From Crossaster papposus (Eukaryota > Echinodermata > Asteroidea > Velatida > Solasteridae), in NCBI GenBank assembly GCA_037893245.1, contig JBAIAA010000598.1, forward strand, positions 124,001 through 188,000: 64,000 bases of DNA. Reading direction: 5' to 3'. The notes under the pieces were generated by a model. It had not been told where the DNA came from. It worked only from the letters and a program-made list of their open reading frames with translations, and did not search any database. The position numbers and the translations under genes were made by a program. This document shows, piece by piece, positions 1 to 12,300 of this stretch (positions are counted from its first letter, which is position 1; every line of letters begins with the position of its first letter).

Positions 1-26
1 AGTAGGTTAGCCAATTACATTTTTTA

Positions 27-203
27 ATATTCACACCAAAAGAAACTCACCTCCCGAAATGTGATACTTCCCGAGCCTGCAAGCAGCCATTTTACAAATG
101 GCATCCCTCCACGTTCTAGGGCAATTAGGACCCATTTTTCAACCGTAATTTTGTCAAGTCTGCCATCAGATTGAAGCTCAAAAACCAGGGAGTTGATCCT
201 ATG
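27..203 (-). other. Exon-like 59-codon open frame in the satellite unit (unit 1 shown; repeated in every unit)
   Basis: On the minus strand of unit 1 the frame is open from just after a TAG (204-206) to a TAA (24-26). Within it an AG at 199-200 precedes a 148-nt stretch, and a consensus-like donor GTGAGT (45-50) follows GGGAG at 51-55, so 51-198 has the form of an internal exon. The peptide looks protein-like: it includes VFELQSDGRL, then VEKWVLIALERGG and FVKWLLAGSGS. The GG..FVKWLL..GS spacing faintly recalls the second helix of an ankyrin repeat, but that is weak. The tract before the acceptor is not pyrimidine-rich. There is no start codon at the 5' end. Units 54 and 63 have a G-to-T change (25991, 30374) that makes a TAG in this frame, so purifying selection on every copy is unlikely. 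It may be a captured exon fragment or a chance frame. Confidence 0.4.
86..102. repeat. Hairpin 1 of the satellite unit (unit 1)
   Basis: GCCATTT, loop TAC, AAATGGC is a perfect 7-bp stem with a 3-nt loop. It is repeated in every complete unit. The right end of the array falls inside this loop in the last, partial unit. Confidence 0.8.
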
Positions 204-236
204 CTATATTTACACAATCCCACCATTTCTTTCACC

Positions 237-251
237 AAACGGCATCCGTTT
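237..251. repeat. Hairpin 2 of the satellite unit (unit 1)
   Basis: AAACGG, loop CAT, CCGTTT is a perfect 6-bp stem with a 3-nt loop, present in every complete unit. Confidence 0.75.
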
Positions 252-278
252 TCAAAAGAAATTGTGGGGGCACATTTC

Positions 279-286
279 ATGCAAAT
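279..286 (+). promoter_or_regulatory. POU octamer ATGCAAAT in the satellite unit (unit 1)
   Basis: The exact octamer ATGCAAAT, the classical binding site of Oct/POU-domain factors, occurs once per unit at offset 279. It is therefore present about 92 times at 487-bp spacing. One 8-mer can occur by chance, so binding is only inferred. Confidence 0.3.
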
Positions 287-315
287 GAGCTAGCGTAGAA
301 ATTCTCCTTACAATT

Positions 316-343
316 AGGGTGGTGCACCCTATAGGGTTGCACC
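316..343. repeat. Palindromic cluster of the satellite unit (unit 1)
   Basis: AGGGTG-GTG-CACCCT (316-330) overlaps the 10-bp perfect palindrome CCCTATAGGG (327-336). The wider stretch 321-343 folds as GGTGCA/TGCACC around that palindrome with one bulged T. This is the strongest inverted repeat in the unit. The recurrent T-to-C variant at offset 315 lies directly beside it. Confidence 0.75.
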
Positions 344-3300
344 TGCCTAATTCAAGTCCCATTGAAAACAGTGTAAAATCAACAATGTTCACGACCAAGT
401 TTCTTGCACACCGACATCACTGGGGTTTCTCAAACAACAATCAGATTATTGTCTTGGTCTTTATCTTTCCATTTCTTTTCAATTTTTAGTAGGTTAGCCA
501 ATTACATTTTTTAATATTCACACCAAAAGAAACTCACCTCCCGAAATGTGATACTTCCCGAGCCTGCAAGCAGCCATTTTACAAATGGCATCCCTCCACG
601 TTCTAGGGCAATTAGGACCCATTTTTCAACCGTAATTTTGTCAAGTCTGCCATCAGATTGAAGCTCAAAAACCAGGGAGTTGATCCTATGCTATATTTAC
701 ACAATCCCACCATTTCTTTCACCAAACGGCATCCGTTTTCAAAAGAAATTGTGGGGGCACATTTCATGCAAATGAGCTAGCGTAGAAATTCTCCTTACAA
801 TTAGGGTGGTGCACCCTATAGGGTTGCACCTGCCTAATTCAAGTCCCATTGAAAACAGTGTAAAATCAACAATGTTCACGACCAAGTTTCTTGCACACCG
901 ACATCACTGGGGTTTCTCAAACAACAATCAGATTATTGTCTTGGTCTTTATCTTTCCATTTCTTTTCAATTTTTAGTAGGTTAGCCAATTACATTTTTTA
1001 ATATTCACACCAAAAGAAACTCACCTCCCGAAATGTGATACTTCCCGAGCCTGCAAGCAGCCATTTTACAAATGGCATCCCTCCACGTTCTAGGGCAATT
1101 AGGACCCATTTTTCAACCGTAATTTTGTCAAGTCTGCCATCAGATTGAAGCTCAAAAACCAGGGAGTTGATCCTATGCTATATTTACACAATCCCACCAT
1201 TTCTTTCACCAAACGGCATCCGTTTTCAAAAGAAATTGTGGGGGCACATTTCATGCAAATGAGCTAGCGTAGAAATTCTCCTTACAATTAGGGTGGTGCA
1301 CCCTATAGGGTTGCACCTGCCTAATTCAAGTCCCATTGAAAACAGTGTAAAATCAACAATGTTCACGACCAAGTTTCTTGCACACCGACATCACTGGGGT
1401 TTCTCAAACAACAATCAGATTATTGTCTTGGTCTTTATCTTTCCATTTCTTTTCAATTTTTAGTAGGTTAGCCAATTACATTTTTTAATATTCACACCAA
1501 AAGAAACTCACCTCCCGAAATGTGATACTTCCCGAGCCTGCAAGCAGCCATTTTACAAATGGCATCCCTCCACGTTCTAGGGCAATTAGGACCCATTTTT
1601 CAACCGTAATTTTGTCAAGTCTGCCATCAGATTGAAGCTCAAAAACCAGGGAGTTGATCCTATGCTATATTTACACAATCCCACCATTTCTTTCACCAAA
1701 CGGCATCCGTTTTCAAAAGAAATTGTGGGGGCACATTTCATGCAAATGAGCTAGCGTAGAAATTCTCCTTACAATTAGGGTGGTGCACCCTATAGGGTTG
1801 CACCTGCCTAATTCAAGTCCCATTGAAAACAGTGTAAAATCAACAATGTTCACGACCAAGTTTCTTGCACACCGACATCACTGGGGTTTCTCAAACAACA
1901 ATCAGATTATTGTCTTGGTCTTTATCTTTCCATTTCTTTTCAATTTTTAGTAGGTTAGCCAATTACATTTTTTAATATTCACACCAAAAGAAACTCACCT
2001 CCCGAAATGTGATACTTCCCGAGCCTGCAAGCAGCCATTTTACAAATGGCATCCCTCCACGTTCTAGGGCAATTAGGACCCATTTTTCAACCGTAATTTT
2101 GTCAAGTCTGCCATCAGATTGAAGCTCAAAAACCAGGGAGTTGATCCTATGCTATATTTACACAATCCCACCATTTCTTTCACCAAACGGCATCCGTTTT
2201 CAAAAGAAATTGTGGGGGCACATTTCATGCAAATGAGCTAGCGTAGAAATTCTCCTTACAATTAGGGTGGTGCACCCTATAGGGTTGCACCTGCCTAATT
2301 CAAGTCCCATTGAAAACAGTGTAAAATCAACAATGTTCACGACCAAGTTTCTTGCACACCGACATCACTGGGGTTTCTCAAACAACAATCAGATTATTGT
2401 CTTGGTCTTTATCTTTCCATTTCTTTTCAATTTTTAGTAGGTTAGCCAATTACATTTTTTAATATTCACACCAAAAGAAACTCACCTCCCGAAATGTGAT
2501 ACTTCCCGAGCCTGCAAGCAGCCATTTTACAAATGGCATCCCTCCACGTTCTAGGGCAATTAGGACCCATTTTTCAACCGTAATTTTGTCAAGTCTGCCA
2601 TCAGATTGAAGCTCAAAAACCAGGGAGTTGATCCTATGCTATATTTACACAATCCCACCATTTCTTTCACCAAACGGCATCCGTTTTCAAAAGAAATTGT
2701 GGGGGCACATTTCATGCAAATGAGCTAGCGTAGAAATTCTCCTTACAATTAGGGTGGTGCACCCTATAGGGTTGCACCTGCCTAATTCAAGTCCCATTGA
2801 AAACAGTGTAAAATCAACAATGTTCACGACCAAGTTTCTTGCACACCGACATCACTGGGGTTTCTCAAACAACAATCAGATTATTGTCTTGGTCTTTATC
2901 TTTCCATTTCTTTTCAATTTTTAGTAGGTTAGCCAATTACATTTTTTAATATTCACACCAAAAGAAACTCACCTCCCGAAATGTGATACTTCCCGAGCCT
3001 GCAAGCAGCCATTTTACAAATGGCATCCCTCCACGTTCTAGGGCAATTAGGACCCATTTTTCAACCGTAATTTTGTCAAGTCTGCCATCAGATTGAAGCT
3101 CAAAAACCAGGGAGTTGATCCTATGCTATATTTACACAATCCCACCATTTCTTTCACCAAACGGCATCCGTTTTCAAAAGAAATTGTGGGGGCACATTTC
3201 ATGCAAATGAGCTAGCGTAGAAATTCTCCTTACAATTAGGGTGGTGCACCCTATAGGGTTGCACCTGCCTAATTCAAGTCCCATTGAAAACAGTGTAAAA

Positions 3301-6300
3301 TCAACAATGTTCACGACCAAGTTTCTTGCACACCGACATCACTGGGGTTTCTCAAACAACAATCAGATTATTGTCTTGGTCTTTATCTTTCCATTTCTTT
3401 TCAATTTTTAGTAGGTTAGCCAATTACATTTTTTAATATTCACACCAAAAGAAACTCACCTCCCGAAATGTGATACTTCCCGAGCCTGCAAGCAGCCATT
3501 TTACAAATGGCATCCCTCCACGTTCTAGGGCAATTAGGACCCATTTTTCAACCGTAATTTTGTCAAGTCTGCCATCAGATTGAAGCTCAAAAACCAGGGA
3601 GTTGATCCTATGCTATATTTACACAATCCCACCATTTCTTTCACCAAACGGCATCCGTTTTCAAAAGAAATTGTGGGGGCACATTTCATGCAAATGAGCT
3701 AGCGTAGAAATTCTCCTTACAATTAGGGTGGTGCACCCTATAGGGTTGCACCTGCCTAATTCAAGTCCCATTGAAAACAGTGTAAAATCAACAATGTTCA
3801 CGACCAAGTTTCTTGCACACCGACATCACTGGGGTTTCTCAAACAACAATCAGATTATTGTCTTGGTCTTTATCTTTCCATTTCTTTTCAATTTTTAGTA
3901 GGTTAGCCAATTACATTTTTTAATATTCACACCAAAAGAAACTCACCTCCCGAAATGTGATACTTCCCGAGCCTGCAAGCAGCCATTTTACAAATGGCAT
4001 CCCTCCACGTTCTAGGGCAATTAGGACCCATTTTTCAACCGTAATTTTGTCAAGTCTGCCATCAGATTGAAGCTCAAAAACCAGGGAGTTGATCCTATGC
4101 TATATTTACACAATCCCACCATTTCTTTCACCAAACGGCATCCGTTTTCAAAAGAAATTGTGGGGGCACATTTCATGCAAATGAGCTAGCGTAGAAATTC
4201 TCCTTACAATTAGGGTGGTGCACCCTATAGGGTTGCACCTGCCTAATTCAAGTCCCATTGAAAACAGTGTAAAATCAACAATGTTCACGACCAAGTTTCT
4301 TGCACACCGACATCACTGGGGTTTCTCAAACAACAATCAGATTATTGTCTTGGTCTTTATCTTTCCATTTCTTTTCAATTTTTAGTAGGTTAGCCAATTA
4401 CATTTTTTAATATTCACACCAAAAGAAACTCACCTCCCGAAATGTGATACTTCCCGAGCCTGCAAGCAGCCATTTTACAAATGGCATCCCTCCACGTTCT
4501 AGGGCAATTAGGACCCATTTTTCAACCGTAATTTTGTCAAGTCTGCCATCAGATTGAAGCTCAAAAACCAGGGAGTTGATCCTATGCTATATTTACACAA
4601 TCCCACCATTTCTTTCACCAAACGGCATCCGTTTTCAAAAGAAATTGTGGGGGCACATTTCATGCAAATGAGCTAGCGTAGAAATTCTCCTTACAATTAG
4701 GGTGGTGCACCCTATAGGGTTGCACCTGCCTAATTCAAGTCCCATTGAAAACAGTGTAAAATCAACAATGTTCACGACCAAGTTTCTTGCACACCGACAT
4801 CACTGGGGTTTCTCAAACAACAATCAGATTATTGTCTTGGTCTTTATCTTTCCATTTCTTTTCAATTTTTAGTAGGTTAGCCAATTACATTTTTTAATAT
4901 TCACACCAAAAGAAACTCACCTCCCGAAATGTGATACTTCCCGAGCCTGCAAGCAGCCATTTTACAAATGGCATCCCTCCACGTTCTAGGGCAATTAGGA
5001 CCCATTTTTCAACCGTAATTTTGTCAAGTCTGCCATCAGATTGAAGCTCAAAAACCAGGGAGTTGATCCTATGCTATATTTACACAATCCCACCATTTCT
5101 TTCACCAAACGGCATCCGTTTTCAAAAGAAATTGTGGGGGCACATTTCATGCAAATGAGCTAGCGTAGAAATTCTCCTTACAATTAGGGTGGTGCACCCT
5201 ATAGGGTTGCACCTGCCTAATTCAAGTCCCATTGAAAACAGTGTAAAATCAACAATGTTCACGACCAAGTTTCTTGCACACCGACATCACTGGGGTTTCT
5301 CAAACAACAATCAGATTATTGTCTTGGTCTTTATCTTTCCATTTCTTTTCAATTTTTAGTAGGTTAGCCAATTACATTTTTTAATATTCACACCAAAAGA
5401 AACTCACCTCCCGAAATGTGATACTTCCCGAGCCTGCAAGCAGCCATTTTACAAATGGCATCCCTCCACGTTCTAGGGCAATTAGGACCCATTTTTCAAC
5501 CGTAATTTTGTCAAGTCTGCCATCAGATTGAAGCTCAAAAACCAGGGAGTTGATCCTATGCTATATTTACACAATCCCACCATTTCTTTCACCAAACGGC
5601 ATCCGTTTTCAAAAGAAATTGTGGGGGCACATTTCATGCAAATGAGCTAGCGTAGAAATTCTCCTTACAATTAGGGTGGTGCACCCTATAGGGTTGCACC
5701 TGCCTAATTCAAGTCCCATTGAAAACAGTGTAAAATCAACAATGTTCACGACCAAGTTTCTTGCACACCGACATCACTGGGGTTTCTCAAACAACAATCA
5801 GATTATTGTCTTGGTCTTTATCTTTCCATTTCTTTTCAATTTTTAGTAGGTTAGCCAATTACATTTTTTAATATTCACACCAAAAGAAACTCACCTCCCG
5901 AAATGTGATACTTCCCGAGCCTGCAAGCAGCCATTTTACAAATGGCATCCCTCCACGTTCTAGGGCAATTAGGACCCATTTTTCAACCGTAATTTTGTCA
6001 AGTCTGCCATCAGATTGAAGCTCAAAAACCAGGGAGTTGATCCTATGCTATATTTACACAATCCCACCATTTCTTTCACCAAACGGCATCCGTTTTCAAA
6101 AGAAATTGTGGGGGCACATTTCATGCAAATGAGCTAGCGTAGAAATTCTCCTTACAATTAGGGTGGTGCACCCTATAGGGTTGCACCTGCCTAATTCAAG
6201 TCCCATTGAAAACAGTGTAAAATCAACAATGTTCACGACCAAGTTTCTTGCACACCGACATCACTGGGGTTTCTCAAACAACAATCAGATTATTGTCTTG

Positions 6301-9300
6301 GTCTTTATCTTTCCATTTCTTTTCAATTTTTAGTAGGTTAGCCAATTACATTTTTTAATATTCACACCAAAAGAAACTCACCTCCCGAAATGTGATACTT
6401 CCCGAGCCTGCAAGCAGCCATTTTACAAATGGCATCCCTCCACGTTCTAGGGCAATTAGGACCCATTTTTCAACCGTAATTTTGTCAAGTCTGCCATCAG
6501 ATTGAAGCTCAAAAACCAGGGAGTTGATCCTATGCTATATTTACACAATCCCACCATTTCTTTCACCAAACGGCATCCGTTTTCAAAAGAAATTGTGGGG
6601 GCACATTTCATGCAAATGAGCTAGCGTAGAAATTCTCCTTACAATTAGGGTGGTGCACCCTATAGGGTTGCACCTGCCTAATTCAAGTCCCATTGAAAAC
6701 AGTGTAAAATCAACAATGTTCACGACCAAGTTTCTTGCACACCGACATCACTGGGGTTTCTCAAACAACAATCAGATTATTGTCTTGGTCTTTATCTTTC
6801 CATTTCTTTTCAATTTTTAGTAGGTTAGCCAATTACATTTTTTAATATTCACACCAAAAGAAACTCACCTCCCGAAATGTGATACTTCCCGAGCCTGCAA
6901 GCAGCCATTTTACAAATGGCATCCCTCCACGTTCTAGGGCAATTAGGACCCATTTGTCAACCGTAATTTTGTCAAGTCTGCCATCAGATTGAAGCTCAAA
7001 AACCAGGGAGTTGATCCTATGCTATATTTACACAATCCCACCATTTCTTTCACCAAACGGCATCCGTTTTCAAAAGAAATTGTGGGGGCACATTTCATGC
7101 AAATGAGCTAGCGTAGAAATTCTCCTTACAATCAGGGTGGTGCACCCTATAGGGTTGCACCTGCCTAATTCAAGTCCCATTGAAAACAGTGTAAAATCAA
7201 CAATGTTCACGACCAAGTTTCTTGCACACCGACATCACTGGGGTTTCTCAAACAACAATCAGATTATTGTCTTGGTCTTTATCTTTCCATTTCTTTTCAA
7301 TTTTTAGTAGGTTAGCCAATTACATTTTTTAATATTCACACCAAAAGAAACTCACCTCCCGAAATGTGATACTTCCCGAGCCTGCAAGCAGCCATTTTAC
7401 AAATGGCATCCCTCCACGTTCTAGGGCAATTAGGACCCATTTTTCAACCGTAATTTTGTCAAGTCTGCCATCAGATTGAAGCTCAAAAACCAGGGAGTTG
7501 ATCCTATGCTATATTTACACAATCCCACCATTTCTTTCACCAAACGGCATCCGTTTTCAAAAGAAATTGTGGGGGCACATTTCATGCAAATGAGCTAGCG
7601 TAGAAATTCTCCTTACAATTAGGGTGGTGCACCCTATAGGGTTGCACCTGCCTAATTCAAGTCCCATTGAAAACAGTGTAAAATCAACAATGTTCACGAC
7701 CAAGTTTCTTGCACACCGACATCACTGGGGTTTCTCAAACAACAATCAGATTATTGTCTTGGTCTTTATCTTTCCATTTCTTTTCAATTTTTAGTAGGTT
7801 AGCCAATTACATTTTTTAATATTCACACCAAAAGAAACTCACCTCCCGAAATGTGATACTTCCCGAGCCTGCAAGCAGCCATTTTACAAATGGCATCCCT
7901 CCACGTTCTAGGGCAATTAGGACCCATTTTTCAACCGTAATTTTGTCAAGTCTGCCATCAGATTGAAGCTCAAAAACCAGGGAGTTGATCCTATGCTATA
8001 TTTACACAATCCCACCATTTCTTTCACCAAACGGCATCCGTTTTCAAAAGAAATTGTGGGGGCACATTTCATGCAAATGAGCTAGCGTAGAAATTCTCCT
8101 TACAATTAGGGTGGTGCACCCTATAGGGTTGCACCTGCCTAATTCAAGTCCCATTGAAAACAGTGTAAAATCAACAATGTTCACGACCAAGTTTCTTGCA
8201 CACCGACATCACTGGGGTTTCTCAAACAACAATCAGATTATTGTCTTGGTCTTTATCTTTCCATTTCTTTTAAATTTTTAGTAGGTTAGCCAATTACATT
8301 TTTTAATATTCACACCAAAAGAAACTCACCTCCCGAAATGTGATACTTCCCGAGCCTGCAAGCAGCCATTTTACAAATGGCATCCCTCCACGTTCTAGGG
8401 CAATTAGGACCCATTTTTCAACCGTAATTTTGTCAAGTCTGCCATCAGATTGAAGCTCAAAAACCAGGGAGTTGATCCTATGCTATATTTACACAATCCC
8501 ACCATTTCTTTCACCAAACGGCATCCGTTTTCAAAAGAAATTGTGGGGGCACATTTCATGCAAATGAGCTAGCGTAGAAATTCTCCTTACAATTAGGGTG
8601 GTGCACCCTATAGGGTTGCACCTGCCTAATTCAAGTCCCATTGAAAACAGTGTAAAATCAACAATGTTCACGACCAAGTTTCTTGCACACCGACATCACT
8701 GGGGTTTCTCAAACAACAATCAGATTATTGTCTTGGTCTTTATCTTTCCATTTCTTTTCAATTTTTAGTAGGTTAGCCAATTACATTTTTTAATATTCAC
8801 ACCAAAAGAAACTCACCTCCCGAAATGTGATACTTCCCGAGCCTGCAAGCAGCCATTTTACAAATGGCATCCCTCCACGTTCTAGGGCAATTAGGACCCA
8901 TTTTTCAACCGTAATTTTGTCAAGTCTGCCATCAGATTGAAGCTCAAAAACCAGGGAGTTGATCCTATGCTATATTTACACAATCCCACCATTTCTTTCA
9001 CCAAACGGCATCCGTTTTCAAAAGAAATTGTGGGGGCACATTTCATGCAAATGAGCTAGCGTAGAAATTCTCCTTACAATTAGGGTGGTGCACCCTATAG
9101 GGTTGCACCTGCCTAATTCAAGTCCCATTGAAAACAGTGTAAAATCAACAATGTTCACGACCAAGTTTCTTGCACACCGACATCACTGGGGTTTCTCAAA
9201 CAACAATCAGATTATTGTCTTGGTCTTTATCTTTCCATTTCTTTTCAATTTTTAGTAGGTTAGCCAATTACATTTTTTAATATTCACACCAAAAGAAACT

Positions 9301-12300
9301 CACCTCCCGAAATGTGATACTTCCCGAGCCTGCAAGCAGCCATTTTACAAATGGCATCCCTCCACGTTCTAGGGCAATTAGGACCCATTTTTCAACCGTA
9401 ATTTTGTCAAGTCTGCCATCAGATTGAAGCTCAAAAACCAGGGAGTTGATCCTATGCTATATTTACACAATCCCACCATTTCTTTCACCAAACGGCATCC
9501 GTTTTCAAAAGAAATTGTGGGGGCACATTTCATGCAAATGAGCTAGCGTAGAAATTCTCCTTACAATTAGGGTGGTGCACCCTATAGGGTTGCACCTGCC
9601 TAATTCAAGTCCCATTGAAAACAGTGTAAAAATCAACAATGTTCACGACCAAGTTTCTTGCACACCGACATCACTGGGGTTTCTCAAACAACAATCAGAT
9701 TATTGTCTTGGTCTTTATCTTTCCATTTCTTTTCAATTTTTAGTAGGTTAGCCAATTACATTTTTTAATATTCACACCAAAAGAAACTCACCTCCCGAAA
9801 TGTGATACTTCCCGAGCCTGCAAGCAGCCATTTTACAAATGGCATCCCTCCACGTTCTAGGGCAATTAGGACCCATTTTTCAACTGTAATTTTGTCAAGT
9901 CTGCCATCAGATTGAAGCTCAAAAACCAGGGAGTTGATCCTATGCTATATTTACACAATCCCACCATTTCTTTCACCAAACGGCATCCGTTTTCAAAAGA
10001 AATTGTGGGGGCACATTTCATGCAAATGAGCTAGCGTAGAAATTCTCCTTACAATTAGGGTGGTGCACCCTATAGGGTTGCACCTGCCTAATTCAAGTCC
10101 CATTGAAAACAGTGTAAAATCAACAATGTTCACGACCAAGTTTCTTGCACACCGACATCACTGGGGTTTCTCAAACAACAATCAGATTATTGTCTTGGTC
10201 TTTATCTTTCCATTTCTTTTCAATTTTTAGTAGGTTAGCCAATTACATTTTTTAATATTCACACCAAAAGAAACTCACCTCCCGAAATGTGATACTTCCC
10301 GAGCCTGCAAGCAGCCATTTTACAAATGGCATCCCTCCACGTTCTAGGGCAATTAGGACCCATTTTTCAACCGTAATTTTGTCAAGTCTGCCATCAGATT
10401 GAAGCTCAAAAACCAGGGAGTTGATCCTATGCTATATTTACACAATCCCACCATTTCTTTCACCAAACGGCATCCGTTTTCAAAAGAAATTGTGGGGGCA
10501 CATTTCATGCAAATGAGCTAGCGTAGAAATTCTCCTTACAATTAGGGTGGTGCACCCTATAGGGTTGCACCTGCCTAATTCAAGTCCCATTGAAAACAGT
10601 GTAAAATCAACAATGTTCACGACCAAGTTTCTTGCACACCGACATCACTGGGGTTTCTCAAACAACAATCAGATTATTGTCTTGGTCTTTATCTTTCCAT
10701 TTCTTTTCAATTTTTAGTAGGTTAGCCAATTACATTTTTTAATATTCACACCAAAAGAAACTCACCTCCCGAAATGTGATACTTCCCGAGCCTGCAAGCA
10801 GCCATTTTACAAATGGCATCCCTCCACGTTCTAGGGCAATTAGGACCCATTTTTCAACCGTAATTTTGTCAAGTCTGCCATCAGATTGAAGCTCAAAAAC
10901 CAGGGAGTTGATCCTATGCTATATTTACACAATCCCACCATTTCTTTCACCAAACGGCATCCGTTTTCAAAAGAAATTGTGGGGGCACATTTCATGCAAA
11001 TGAGCTAGCGTAGAAATTCTCCTTACAATTAGGGTGGTGCACCCTATAGGGTTGCACCTGCCTAATTCAAGTCCCATTGAAAACAGTGTAAAATCAACAA
11101 TGTTCACGACCAAGTTTCTTGCACACCGACATCACTGGGGTTTCTCAAACAACAATCAGATTATTGTCTTGGTCTTTATCTTTCCATTTCTTTTCAATTT
11201 TTAGTAGGTTAGCCAATTACATTTTTTAATATTCACACCAAAAGAAACTCACCTCCCGAAATGTGATACTTCCCGAGCCTGCAAGCAGCCATTTTACAAA
11301 TGGCATCCCTCCACGTTCTAGGGCAATTAGGACCCATTTTTCAACCGTAATTTTGTCAAGTCTGCCATCAGATTGAAGCTCAAAAACCAGGGAGTTGCTC
11401 CTATGCTATATTTACACAATCCCACCATTTCTTTCACCAAACGGCATCCGTTTTCAAAAGAAATTGTGGGGGCACATTTCATGCAAATGAGCTAGCGTAG
11501 AAATTCTCCTTACAATCAGGGTGGTGCACCCTATAGGGTTGCACCTGCCTAATTCAAGTCCCATTGAAAACAGTGTAAAATCAACAATGTTCACGACCAA
11601 GTTTCTTGCACACCGACATCACTGGGGTTTCTCAAACAACAATCAGATTATTGTCTTGGTCTTTATCTTTCCATTTCTTTTCAATTTTTAGTAGGTTAGC
11701 CAATTACATTTTTTAATATTCACACCAAAAGAAACTCACCTCCCGAAATGTGATACTTCCCGAGCCTGCAAGCAGCCATTTTACAAATGGCATCCCTCCA
11801 CGTTCTAGGGCAATTAGGACCCATTTTTCAACCGTAATTTTGTCAAGTCTGCCATCAGATTGAAGCTCAAAAACCAGGGAGTTGATCCTATGCTATATTT
11901 ACACAATCCCACCATTTCTTTCACCAAACGGCATCCGTTTTCAAAAGAAATTGTGGGGGCACATTTCATGCAAATGAGCTAGCGTAGAAATTCTCCTTAC
12001 AATTAGGGTGGTGCACCCTATAGGGTTGCACCTGCCTAATTCAAGTCCCATTGAAAACAGTGTAAAATCAACAATGTTCACGACCAAGTTTCTTGCACAC
12101 CGACATCACTGGGGTTTCTCAAACAACAATCAGATTATTGTCTTGGTCTTTATCTTTCCATTTCTTTTCAATTTTTAGTAGGTTAGCCAATTACATTTTT
12201 TAATATTCACACCAAAAGAAACTCACCTCCCGAAATGTGATACTTCCCGAGCCTGCAAGCAGCCATTTTACAAATGGCATCCCTCCACGTTCTAGGGCAA

